In this document: in pieces, positions 1 to 6,673 of the stretch
Layout: each line of letters starts with the position of its first letter
How positions within the stretch are numbered: the first letter of the stretch is position 1
From: Paraprevotella sp.
GTDB taxonomy: Bacteria; Bacteroidota; Bacteroidia; Bacteroidales; Bacteroidaceae
DNA length: 6,673 nucleotides
NCBI GenBank assembly: GCA_021205005.1
Contig: JAJPYK010000046.1
Location: forward strand, 1-6,673
Reading direction: 5' to 3'
The notes under the pieces: model-generated
What the model saw: only the letters and a program-made list of their open reading frames with translations
Databases searched by the model: none
What the model was told of the DNA's origin: nothing
Position numbers and translations under genes: made by a program

Positions 1-36
1 AAACTCTATCTTGTGACTTTTAAAAATATCTGGTTG
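1..36 (-). other. Open frame continuing past the TAG to the window edge
   Basis: The same reading frame continues for 12 sense codons (QPDIFKSHKIEF) after the TAG at 39-37 and is cut by the window edge. The residues are plausible as more of the same nuclease-like protein, which would make the TAG a nonsense mutation, for example CAG to TAG. Twelve open codons can also occur by chance, so this is weak evidence. No other gene start, repeat or terminator is visible here. Confidence 0.3.
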
Positions 37-327
37 CTAGTCAATAAACTTCATCCTAATAGTAATAGTCTTCCATAAGTCTGTATCACGATTACTTAGG
101 TTTATTGTTTCACCTTTTGCATTTTTTTGAACACTATGTTTTATTTGATACAGCGTTATACATTCTCCCGTCTGCTTATCAACATCATCAAGAAGTTCAA
201 AACTGACAGTAGTTGTATCACTAATTGTGCCTAAAAGTTGCAGAACAAAGTAATCCCATTGATATTCAAAAGCTGCAAAAACATGTGCTGCAGAATGGTC
301 TTTTTGTTTTTTTGATGGTGTTGTCAT
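37..327 (-). CDS. N-terminal DUF4297/Cap4-like nuclease fragment, closed by an in-frame TAG
   Basis: I recognise this only at domain level. The preferred start is the ATG at 327 (MTTPSKKQKDHSAAHVF, 96 residues), 19 nt after the hsdR stop. An alternative ATG at 390 would add 21 residues by running back inside hsdR and is less natural. Seen: AAFEYQWDYF (18-27), then an acidic strand FELLDDVD (E44, D47, D48), then LYQIKHS with Q61-x-K63. This E..D...QxK order and the FEYQ entry match the start of DUF4297/Cap4-type dsDNA nucleases, PD-(D/E)XK enzymes found as effectors in CBASS and at the N-termini of some STAND-NTPase (Avs) defence proteins. Such domains run to about 200 residues and usually carry a C-terminal sensor, so this frame holds only the first half of the nuclease. 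It ends at TAG (39-37) while the frame stays open beyond. It may be a broken gene. GC is about 34%, well below hsdR. No terminator separates it from the operon. Confidence 0.6.
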   Translation of the reverse strand: MTTPSKKQKDHSAAHVFAAFEYQWDYFVLQLLGTISDTTTVSFELLDDVDKQTGECITLYQIKHSVQKNAKGETINLSNRDTDLWKTITIRMKFID

Positions 328-346
328 ATTCTTAAGGATATTTCTA

Positions 347-3300
347 TTACGGTTCTGCAACCATAGATGAATAAAAGTCAGAATTAACACGATATAAACG
401 TGGAGTAGATTGATGCTCCTTATAGTTTTCTACTTGATCTAGAACTTCGTTGAAAACTTCGTCACTGTATGTGGGTGGATAGCTGTTCTTGGCGAGCAGG
501 AAGAATAACTTGCCGTTGAGATCGGCTTTCACATTGTCGTTGTTCAACCAGTCGGTGAACGATGACTGTGTGTCGATAAGTTCCTTTATCTTCTTGGCGA
601 GTGTCTTGCATTTGTCGTTGATTATGAGATTGCCAACTTTTTTGTCTTCGCCATACTCGAAGTTGTTCTTGTCGCGCATCGCCATGAGAATGTCGTAGAA
701 GGCTTTCTCCTGGAATGTGAGGCCGAGCTGTCGGAAACTTTCTTTGTCCTCGCCAAGGCGACCGAGAATTTCAATAGCCTGTTCGGTCGCACTTTTGACT
801 ATTTCGTTGACGGTCTCGCTCTGAGTGGCGGTAGCCTCTCCGGCGGTAAGAGCGTCGCGGCGTTTATGGTATTCTTCGAGAGTCTTTTTGAGCATTTCCT
901 CGAATTTCTCAGCAGCAATCTTGTTAGTGTTCTTATACTGTGAGATTGCACGGCGAAGCATTTTAATGAGGACTTCGAGGCGAGTGGCGGGTGCGGGCAT
1001 ATCGTTGATATGCTCAAGAAACTCCGGGCTGAAGATATTCTCCTCTACATCCGTATCGAGAATGTTTACTACTGAGTTACATTTAAGAGCTTCAGCCACC
1101 ATGCTTTCCACGGCTCGGTTCATGCTCTCGGTGTCGTGCTTCTCGCCGGAGGTCTTGCGGATATAAGATGCGACAGCCATAAAACATTGGCAGAGCGTAT
1201 TCTGCTCATTTGTCAGCACATTGGAGGGTTGGCAAATGTCATAGGCGGTGCGCAGTCGCTCGACGTGAGCGAGGAAGCATGTCTTGGCATCAGCAAGGCG
1301 TGGCTTCTTACCCTCGTCGGCTACATTCAGTTTCTCCGTACTACTGAGAATGAAGTCGGCAGCATTAGACAGACACTCGAGACGGTCGATAGGCTTTGCC
1401 TCCGGGTCAATGAACGGAGTGATGTCAAAACCGTGGAACAAGTTTTTGAGTATTTCAAGTTCGATGAGCATAGCTTCCAGAGCTTGCTTCACATCGTCTT
1501 CACTCGGACCAAATGATGTGCCGCCGTACTTGTGCATCGCTTCCATCATGTTGGAACGGATGCCGATATAGTCTATAATGAAACCGAATTCTTTGCCTGG
1601 GTATTTGCGGTTGACACGGCTGATTGTCTGCACGAGCGTATGCTTCTGCAACGGCTTGTCGTTGTAGAGATAAGTCAGGCAATCAACATCAAAACCGGTA
1701 GTCCACATATCCACAACGATAGCGACGCGCAGATTGGAGTGTTCCTGTTTGAAAGCGTCATCAAGTTTTTTGATGCGTTTTTTGTCACCGAGGTAGTCGT
1801 ACATATCCTTGGGGTCGTTCTTGCCGCGAGTGGCTACCATGGCGATTGTCGGCATGGGTTTCAATTCATTCAGTTCCTCAGCTGTGAGTGCGGAATCATT
1901 GGGCGACTTATGCTCCTCGAACCATTCGGGACGCTTCTTGCGGAATTTCTGCAAGAGGTTGTAGCCAATGTATCGTTTCGAGCAGACAATCATAGTTTTT
2001 TGTATCACGTCGGACTTGTTGGCGCATGCGGCTTCGTAGTGAGCTATGATGTCGGCGGCGAGGCGTTCCAGACGCTCTTCATCGGCAAGTATCACTTCCA
2101 TTGCGCTCATAGCCTTTTTGGATGCAGCAATGTCGGCATCTGTCGCGCCCTCGTCGGCGCACTTCTTATAGTATTCGTCTATCTCCTTGACCTTGGCGCT
2201 ATCGAGCGTAACCTGCGCGATGCGTGGAATATATTTTAGCGGTTTGGTGATTTCATCATCTACCGCCTGTTGCATGGTATAGCGGTCTACAATATCACCG
2301 AACACCTGTATGGTCTCGTCGATAGGTGTGCCAGTAAAGCCTACAAAAGTTGCATGAGGAAATGCTGTGCGCAGATGTTCTGCGTATGGTTTGGTGACAA
2401 ATGCGCCAATCTTTGATTCGTCTTCCTCCGTAGTAGCGATGGCCTGTGTATCGGCTTCGGGTTCATCGGCATCGGTGCGAGTGCGGACTTTCAGGGTCGT
2501 GCCCGTGCCGAGCTGTGTGCGGTGGGCTTCGTCGGAGAAACAGATGATGTTTCGCCTGGTGTTTAGTTCGCCGATTTCTTCGCAGAATTTCTGAATAGTG
2601 CAAATGAAGAAACCGCCGGAGTCGCGGGCAGCGAGTTCCTGCTTTAGAATCGCACGGTTCGGGATAACCTGCGCCGCTCCGAGGCTCAGATACTCGGTGG
2701 ATCGCAGAAATAGTTTGCCTGCCTGAGTCTGAAGGTCGTCGCGGTCAACAATCATTACGATGGTGGGTGAACCGAGTTCTTCGCAGCGGAGCGAGAGCTG
2801 GCGGGCGAGGAACATCATTGTGTAGGTTTTGCCGCATCCTGTGGCACCGAAATAAGTGCCGCCCTTGCGGTCACCGCGGGAGTATGCTTCACGCACATGC
2901 TCTCGTAGCATTCGGGTGGCGAAAAACTGCGGGTAGCGGCACACTATTTCCTGCTCCTTGTCGAAGTCCTTGTCAGGGAAATAACAGTAGTCGCGGAATA
3001 TCTCGATGAAGCGGCTCGGTTCATACACTCCGGCAACAATGGTGCGCACTTGGTCAAGTCCCTTGGTTGCCACCGGGTCTTCGTTGTTGACCTTTTTCCA
3101 TGCGTAGTAATGTTCGTATGGAGTATAAGTCGTACCAAGCTTGGTGTTGTTTACCGTGGCATCGCTGATACACGACAGCGGACAATAGCGCAGCAAATGC
3201 GGTATGTCGCGTAGGTAGCGGATGTGGATTTTGTCGTAGGCATCGGCAATAGTGGCAGTTTCATCGGCAGGATTCTTTAACTCGAAAATGCAAAGCGGCA

Positions 3301-3736
3301 TACCGTTGATAAACAGAATTACATCGGGGATGCGGATGTCATCACCGAGACCATAGCCTACCTCAAACTGGTTGACAACGCGATAGGTGTTGTCGCTTCC
3401 GTCGTAGTCGATGAAGTCTATGTCGAATGTTTTGCCATCATCGTGCCGTACATAGCGGAAACCGTCGCGGATAAGATAATAAGTGTTTCGCAGCGTTTCA
3501 AAATGGGTCTGCCCCGAAACGTGGCGCAACTTATTAAAAATCTCCTCAATATCCTGTGCGGTCAAATCAGGATAACGCCGATTAAGATAACTTGTAAGGT
3601 CATCGAGCAACAACACCTCCTTGTTATGCCGATGTATCTTACCGCCATAGGTATATTCCCAACCTTGTTCCACGAGCAAATCTAACAAAGCCAATTCGTA
3701 TTCGTCTTCGTAGAAATTTCCGTTACTCTGTTTCAT
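347..3736 (-). CDS. hsdR: Type I restriction-modification system endonuclease/translocase subunit HsdR
   Basis: Motor and nuclease of the type I complex: it pulls DNA using ATP and cuts when translocation stalls. The 1129 residues are typical of the family. An N-terminal HSDR_N nuclease domain (about 5-210) shows a PD-(D/E)XK site: D138 in RIPDV, then E152-L-K154. The superfamily 2 helicase core has Walker A GATGCGKT (297-304), Walker B DEAH (402-405, followed by RTQ), motif III TGTP (468-471), a motif V-like TTGFDVD (679-685) and motif VI QTISRVNR (703-710). A long helical region follows. The C-terminal assembly domain (about 1005-1105, with FYDILMAM and PPTYSDEVFNEV) should contact the methyltransferase. 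It starts 11 nt after the hsdS stop, without a Shine-Dalgarno motif, and ends TAA, followed at once by TAG. An acidic, low-complexity insert lies between DEAH and TGTP (about 413-443). All essential motifs are intact, so it is probably active. Confidence 0.97.
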   Translation of the reverse strand: MKQSNGNFYEDEYELALLDLLVEQGWEYTYGGKIHRHNKEVLLLDDLTSYLNRRYPDLTAQDIEEIFNKLRHVSGQTHFETLRNTYYLIRDGFRYVRHDDGKTFDIDFIDYDGSDNTYRVVNQFEVGYGLGDDIRIPDVILFINGMPLCIFELKNPADETATIADAYDKIHIRYLRDIPHLLRYCPLSCISDATVNNTKLGTTYTPYEHYYAWKKVNNEDPVATKGLDQVRTIVAGVYEPSRFIEIFRDYCYFPDKDFDKEQEIVCRYPQFFATRMLREHVREAYSRGDRKGGTYFGATGCGKTYTMMFLARQLSLRCEELGSPTIVMIVDRDDLQTQAGKLFLRSTEYLSLGAAQVIPNRAILKQELAARDSGGFFICTIQKFCEEIGELNTRRNIICFSDEAHRTQLGTGTTLKVRTRTDADEPEADTQAIATTEEDESKIGAFVTKPYAEHLRTAFPHATFVGFTGTPIDETIQVFGDIVDRYTMQQAVDDEITKPLKYIPRIAQVTLDSAKVKEIDEYYKKCADEGATDADIAASKKAMSAMEVILADEERLERLAADIIAHYEAACANKSDVIQKTMIVCSKRYIGYNLLQKFRKKRPEWFEEHKSPNDSALTAEELNELKPMPTIAMVATRGKNDPKDMYDYLGDKKRIKKLDDAFKQEHSNLRVAIVVDMWTTGFDVDCLTYLYNDKPLQKHTLVQTISRVNRKYPGKEFGFIIDYIGIRSNMMEAMHKYGGTSFGPSEDDVKQALEAMLIELEILKNLFHGFDITPFIDPEAKPIDRLECLSNAADFILSSTEKLNVADEGKKPRLADAKTCFLAHVERLRTAYDICQPSNVLTNEQNTLCQCFMAVASYIRKTSGEKHDTESMNRAVESMVAEALKCNSVVNILDTDVEENIFSPEFLEHINDMPAPATRLEVLIKMLRRAISQYKNTNKIAAEKFEEMLKKTLEEYHKRRDALTAGEATATQSETVNEIVKSATEQAIEILGRLGEDKESFRQLGLTFQEKAFYDILMAMRDKNNFEYGEDKKVGNLIINDKCKTLAKKIKELIDTQSSFTDWLNNDNVKADLNGKLFFLLAKNSYPPTYSDEVFNEVLDQVENYKEHQSTPRLYRVNSDFYSSMVAEP

Positions 3737-3747
3737 GGCTGTTCATT

Positions 3748-4869
3748 TTAAGCGTTGGCTCCTTTCAGCACAAGTGCTGGGCAAAGAGTTTTCAATTTCT
3801 CGCGCGCTGTTGACGCGATGCTTTTTGCTTCCTCCATGCAATGATAAAGGTTGACGATTGATTGCTGCATTTCAATGGGCGGTAATGGGATTGTTATCTC
3901 GCCAAATCTATCCCAGTCAAGATTAGAGCGGATGCTCGAATCGCTGTAAAACCATCCGAGGCGGTCAGACTCGCCGCGTTTGAATTGCATAAAGAAATAT
4001 TCGGGGATGATAATATCTTCGTTCTTAATCTTGAACGTGGTGTAAGCAGGAGAAACGAGTGCCGGGGCTTTACTATTGTATAATCCAATGCGTATGCAGA
4101 CATCACGACCTGTCTGCATCCCACTGAACACAAATTTACCTGCGGTCATAACTTTGTATTTCTTTCGGTTGAGACCTTCTGTGTTAGCAACCGATGGCAT
4201 AAATTCCTTATTGATATTTATGCCCATAAAAGGATAGTCCTTGTCAAGTGAATTTAACTCATCATCAATGACCATTAAATCGCTGACATTTCCACGTAAA
4301 TATTTCTTTCCCGATTCAACAACGAGGGCTTCGCACATTTTGGAGAGTGAGGCAACGAGGGTTTCGGTTTGCTCGGCGAGAGCTTTCAGTCCGTGGTATG
4401 TTTCCACCAACTCCCGCTGCACCTCAATCGATGGCAACGGAATTTCCATAAGTCCAAACTCAGTCCAAGAGAAAACTTCGGTTGAAGATCCCCATGAGCG
4501 AAAACAAGCATTTCTATCCCATTCATCACGACATATCAGCATATACAGATAGTCAGGTATCAAAGCCGATGTGTCTTTGACTCTGAAAGCCGTATTGTTC
4601 CAACTGATAAGGAACGGAGTGGTTGTTTGATTATAACCGAGACCAATTTTCTTGCCGTGGGTGCGAGGATTGTAAACAAACGCCTGAGGATAAACTACAA
4701 GGATTTTTTTTAGTTCAGTGTTCTTTACATCTGCCTTTGTCGGAATAATTTCCTTTGTTATGGTCATCCCCATCACATCAGCAGGTCCATAAAGTCCCTT
4801 GTCGTTCCGCTCATTGCACAGCTCGATGTAGTCACCGAGGCGCACCCACTTTGTTTCAGTTGCATTCAT
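3748..4869 (-). CDS. hsdS: Type I restriction-modification system specificity subunit HsdS
   Basis: Binds the two halves of a bipartite DNA target and tethers HsdM and HsdR to it. The 373-residue protein has the standard layout. Target-recognition domain 1 spans about residues 6-147. A helical central spacer follows (about 150-190, with YHGLKALAEQTETLVASLSK). Domain 2 spans about 193-331, and a distal helix about 335-370. The two halves are internally repeated: F138-L161 and F322-M345 align with 12 of 24 identical positions, including FG, IPLP, IE, Q, V and YH. This pseudo-symmetry is the hallmark of HsdS. The ATG lies inside hsdM (overlap 4856-4869), with no ribosome-binding motif upstream, so translation is probably coupled to hsdM. 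The stop is TAA. The recognition domains are AT-richer than the spacer, and an A8 tract lies in domain 1. The target sequence cannot be read from the protein by eye. Confidence 0.97.
   Translation of the reverse strand: MNATETKWVRLGDYIELCNERNDKGLYGPADVMGMTITKEIIPTKADVKNTELKKILVVYPQAFVYNPRTHGKKIGLGYNQTTTPFLISWNNTAFRVKDTSALIPDYLYMLICRDEWDRNACFRSWGSSTEVFSWTEFGLMEIPLPSIEVQRELVETYHGLKALAEQTETLVASLSKMCEALVVESGKKYLRGNVSDLMVIDDELNSLDKDYPFMGININKEFMPSVANTEGLNRKKYKVMTAGKFVFSGMQTGRDVCIRIGLYNSKAPALVSPAYTTFKIKNEDIIIPEYFFMQFKRGESDRLGWFYSDSSIRSNLDWDRFGEITIPLPPIEMQQSIVNLYHCMEEAKSIASTAREKLKTLCPALVLKGANA
3835..3906 (-). repeat. HsdS internal conserved repeat, copy 2 (end of recognition domain 2 into distal helix)
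   Basis: Codes HsdS residues 322-345, the counterpart of the repeat at 4387-4458. In known HsdS structures these segments lead into the antiparallel spacer helices that separate the recognition domains and hold HsdM symmetrically. Role assigned by family knowledge. Confidence 0.8.
4387..4458 (-). repeat. HsdS internal conserved repeat, copy 1 (end of recognition domain 1 into central spacer)
   Basis: Codes HsdS residues 138-161. It matches copy 2 at 3835-3906 at 12 of 24 residues, with shared FG, IPLP, IE, Q, V and YH. The DNA itself is only moderately similar, with no long identical run, so this is an ancient protein-level duplication and not a recent DNA repeat. Confidence 0.8.
4856..4869 (-). 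promoter_or_regulatory. 14-nt hsdM/hsdS overlap, likely translational coupling
   Basis: The hsdS ATG (4869-4867) lies in another frame inside the last codons of hsdM, whose TGA is at 4858-4856. No Shine-Dalgarno-like run precedes it, only hsdM coding sequence (NALKQLG). Ribosomes finishing hsdM probably re-initiate here, linking HsdM and HsdS amounts. The overlap is seen directly; the coupling is inferred. Confidence 0.6.
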
Positions 4870-6481
4870 AGCCGAGTTGTTTTAGGGCGTTACGGAGGGT
4901 TATGTTGTTTTCTGACTGACGTCGCAGCAAATCGGAGATTGTGGCCGTGGTTTCAGCGAGGACTTGATGATAGTCTGCTTTGAGATCACGGTCAATAAAC
5001 TCTATGTAGCGGCTCGGCACGAGCGAGAAATCATTTTCTTTCTCGGAAAGTTCTTTATAGCTGACTGAACGATACAGTTCCGGTTCGGCGTAGGTTGCAC
5101 CGTCTGTGCCCTCACTTTGCCATTTGAAGTAAATCTCGGATGCTCGCTTGATTTGTTCTGCATCAAACATAACTTTCTTTTTCTGCTCCCCTTTTACTGG
5201 GTTCTGCGTCCACTGGCGCAAATCCATGAAAAGGATTTGACCTGTGCGGTCGCGTCGCTTACGACCATGCCACATTCCGGCTTTCTTATTTTGGTTGAGA
5301 ATCCAAAGTGTTACGGATATGTCTGTATTGTAGAAAAGTTCACGAGGCAAAACGATAATGGCTTCAACTTTATCCCCATAGCCTTGTTCGTCGAGTTCAA
5401 GAAGCTTCTTACGGATTGTATATGCGTCAGAGTCTCCGAGGGCACCATTGGCGAGCAGGAAAACGGCTACGCCTTTCTTGGGGGTAAGTTTTGAAAGAAT
5501 ATGGAGAATCCACGCATAGTTGGCATTGCTTTCAGGAGGCGTGGCATAATTAGCCCTACGGGCATCATTGCTAAGCTTATCTTCGTACCATTTCTTCTTG
5601 TTGAAAGGTGGGTTGGCCATGATATAATCAAAAGTCAATCCCTTATGGAGGCCATCGGTGAACGTCGAGGCGTTTTTCTCGCCGAGATGATGTGATATGC
5701 CTCGGACTGCCAAATTCATTTTGGCGAGACGGTATGTGGCAGGGTCGCTCTCTTGACCATAGACATTTACATGGGTAATGTCGCCCTGTTTGGACTCAAC
5801 ATATTTTGCACATTGCACAAACATACCGCCGGAGCCGCAGCAAGGGTCGTAGAGAGTGCCGTCAAACGGTTCAATAAAAGCTGCTATAAATTCTACTACA
5901 TCATGTGGCGTATAATATTCGCCCTCTTCTTTGTCCGCATTTATCGCAAAGGACTTTAGAAAGTACTCATACACTCGACCGAACAAGTCTTTTTCCTCGC
6001 CGAAAGCACGAGGTGAAACTTTATTTATCTCATCTACAACTTTCTTGATGACATTGGCTTCAAGATTGATAGAGGTAAACAATCCGAGTTTTACACAACC
6101 TTTGAAGGTTTCTCCGCTGTCGTTAGTAGCTTGTAGGGCCTCATCGAGAGCACCATTGAGTTTTGGCGCGGGTATATTGATAAGCATAGACCAACGGGCA
6201 GCCTCCGGCACAAAGGCGATGCCCTTGTAACGTGAAGGACTGGCGAGAAATGTTTCAATCATAACTTCGTCAGTAATGCCGTTGTCGATGCACTCCTGAC
6301 GCATTTTAACCTGCGCATCTTCAAACTTTTCACCAATAAAACGGAGGAAAACGAGGGTAAGCAACAAATCGCGCTTATCCATCAAACAGGCATTGCCGCG
6401 CAGATAGTCGCGGCAGTTAAATAATATAGATTCAAGATTGAGAGAGTTCCCCTCTTTTTTCTTTGTCGTTATCTTTGCCAT
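4856..6481 (-). CDS. hsdM: Type I restriction-modification system DNA methyltransferase subunit HsdM
   Basis: Transfers a methyl group from S-adenosylmethionine to the N6 of adenine in the site chosen by HsdS; the M2S1 complex protects host DNA and is the core of the restriction complex. Numbering from the ATG at 6481 gives 541 residues, normal for the family. An N-terminal helical HsdM_N domain spans about residues 13-160. The Rossmann methyltransferase domain follows, with EYYTP at 188-192, SAM-binding motif I DPCCGSGG at 212-219, and catalytic motif IV NPPF at 290-293 (gamma-class order). A helical C-terminal tail (about 495-541) probably contacts HsdS. An in-frame TTG at 6487 would add two residues, but it overlaps the upstream stop. 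The ATG lies 2 nt after the XRE stop and gives the natural MAKITTKKK start. No Shine-Dalgarno motif is seen. The end overlaps hsdS by 14 nt. No damage to the frame is visible. Confidence 0.97.
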   Translation of the reverse strand: MAKITTKKKEGNSLNLESILFNCRDYLRGNACLMDKRDLLLTLVFLRFIGEKFEDAQVKMRQECIDNGITDEVMIETFLASPSRYKGIAFVPEAARWSMLINIPAPKLNGALDEALQATNDSGETFKGCVKLGLFTSINLEANVIKKVVDEINKVSPRAFGEEKDLFGRVYEYFLKSFAINADKEEGEYYTPHDVVEFIAAFIEPFDGTLYDPCCGSGGMFVQCAKYVESKQGDITHVNVYGQESDPATYRLAKMNLAVRGISHHLGEKNASTFTDGLHKGLTFDYIMANPPFNKKKWYEDKLSNDARRANYATPPESNANYAWILHILSKLTPKKGVAVFLLANGALGDSDAYTIRKKLLELDEQGYGDKVEAIIVLPRELFYNTDISVTLWILNQNKKAGMWHGRKRRDRTGQILFMDLRQWTQNPVKGEQKKKVMFDAEQIKRASEIYFKWQSEGTDGATYAEPELYRSVSYKELSEKENDFSLVPSRYIEFIDRDLKADYHQVLAETTATISDLLRRQSENNITLRNALKQLGYECN

Positions 6482-6483
6482 AA

Positions 6484-6673
6484 TCAATCATTATTACCGC
6501 CATTGATAAGTTGGCGAGGGTCAACATTCAAAAGTCCTGCAATCTTTACAAGCATATCTAAGGAGGGCTGCATCTTGTTAGAACACCATCGGGAAACGGT
6601 TGCTTCATTCTTCCCAACCTGTTCTGAGAACCATTTCCCCGTTTTCGCATTTTCTACTAATACAACTGTTAGC
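6484..6673 (-). CDS. XRE/Cro-CI family helix-turn-helix regulator, 3' part
   Basis: The start lies just outside the window. The visible frame begins at 6672, reads 62 residues and ends with TGA at 6486-6484. Seen directly: a compact helix-turn-helix of the Cro/CI type, with the stretch GKWFSEQVGKNEATVSRWC (about residues 12-30 of the visible part) as helices 2 and 3, then a SLDMLVKIAGLLNVDPRQLI tail typical of HTH_XRE. Family members of this kind are about 65-75 residues, so only a few N-terminal residues are probably missing. The stop is 2 nt before the hsdM ATG, so it very likely shares the hsdM-hsdS-hsdR transcript. Inference: a small DNA-binding regulator of the R-M operon, analogous in role to controller proteins of type II systems. 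Its operator is not in the window. No effector or dimerisation domain is visible. Confidence 0.85.
   Translation of the reverse strand, partial: LTVVLVENAKTGKWFSEQVGKNEATVSRWCSNKMQPSLDMLVKIAGLLNVDPRQLINGGNND

Noticed and set aside
328..339. Near-palindrome ATTCTTAAGGAT between hsdR and the nuclease-like gene, considered as operator or terminator
   Set aside because: It is only 12 nt, has one mismatched pair, no loop and no following T-run. A site like this is expected by chance in AT-rich DNA.
328..390. ATG at 390 as the start of the nuclease-like gene
   Set aside because: The extra 21 residues lie mostly over the hsdR end and show no similarity to the domain, whereas the ATG at 327 follows the hsdR stop at a normal spacing.
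799..1571. Cluster of overlapping open frames on both strands opposite or within the hsdR C-terminal region
   Set aside because: They are shadows of the hsdR frame in GC-richer sequence, with mutual overlaps and compositionally odd proteins rich in Ser, Arg and Leu.
1532..2239. Long plus-strand open frame (235 codons) opposite hsdR
   Set aside because: It is antisense to the hsdR motor domain, whose motifs are intact on the minus strand. The translation has no recognisable domain and is explained by the codon pattern of hsdR.
3748..4869. Invertible hsdS shufflon (second hsdS, inverted repeats, recombinase)
   Set aside because: Only one hsdS is present, no tyrosine or serine recombinase lies in the window, and the two internal hsdS repeats are in direct orientation with low DNA identity.
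5117..6230. Plus-strand open frames of 64-125 codons opposite hsdM
   Set aside because: They are antisense to an intact methyltransferase, with no motifs and no intergenic room for their own signals.
6482..6487. TTG at 6487 as the hsdM start
   Set aside because: It would overlap the XRE stop and add only two residues. The ATG at 6481 directly follows that stop and gives a normal N-terminus.

Overview
The window carries a complete type I restriction-modification (R-M) operon, read entirely on the minus strand. Its order is: the end of a small XRE-family helix-turn-helix regulator (6673-6484), hsdM (6481-4856), hsdS (4869-3748), hsdR (3736-347). After a further 19 nt comes the beginning of a nuclease-like gene (327-37). 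No stretch longer than 20 nt lies between consecutive genes, and there are no RNA genes, mobile elements, CRISPR arrays or recognisable terminators.

Origin: probably a Bacteroidota (Bacteroidales-like) genome, perhaps a gut organism. The reasons are the style of the XRE protein, the absence of Shine-Dalgarno motifs before tightly packed starts, and roughly 48-50% GC in hsdM and hsdR. This is inference from remembered family resemblance; nothing in the window proves the taxon.

How the genes work together: HsdM (gamma-class N6-adenine methyltransferase) and HsdS (two target-recognition domains) should form the modification enzyme. Adding HsdR (PD-(D/E)XK nuclease plus SF2 translocase) gives the restriction complex, which cuts DNA lacking the methyl marks. 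All three proteins are full length and keep their main catalytic motifs. The XRE protein ends 2 nt before hsdM and is a good candidate for a transcriptional controller of the operon. hsdM and hsdS overlap by 14 nt and hsdS and hsdR are 11 nt apart, consistent with one message and coupled translation.

The least ordinary part is the left edge (1-327). GC falls to about one third, and the reading frame encodes the front of a DUF4297/Cap4-like nuclease domain with an E..D...QxK pattern, of the kind used by CBASS and Avs-type anti-phage effectors. The frame is closed by a TAG after 96 residues, yet stays open in the same frame for the last 36 nt of the window. It may therefore be a larger defence gene broken by a nonsense change, or a genuinely short protein. 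The window ends too soon to decide. Within hsdS, the two recognition domains are AT-richer than the conserved spacer between them, which fits past exchange of specificity domains.
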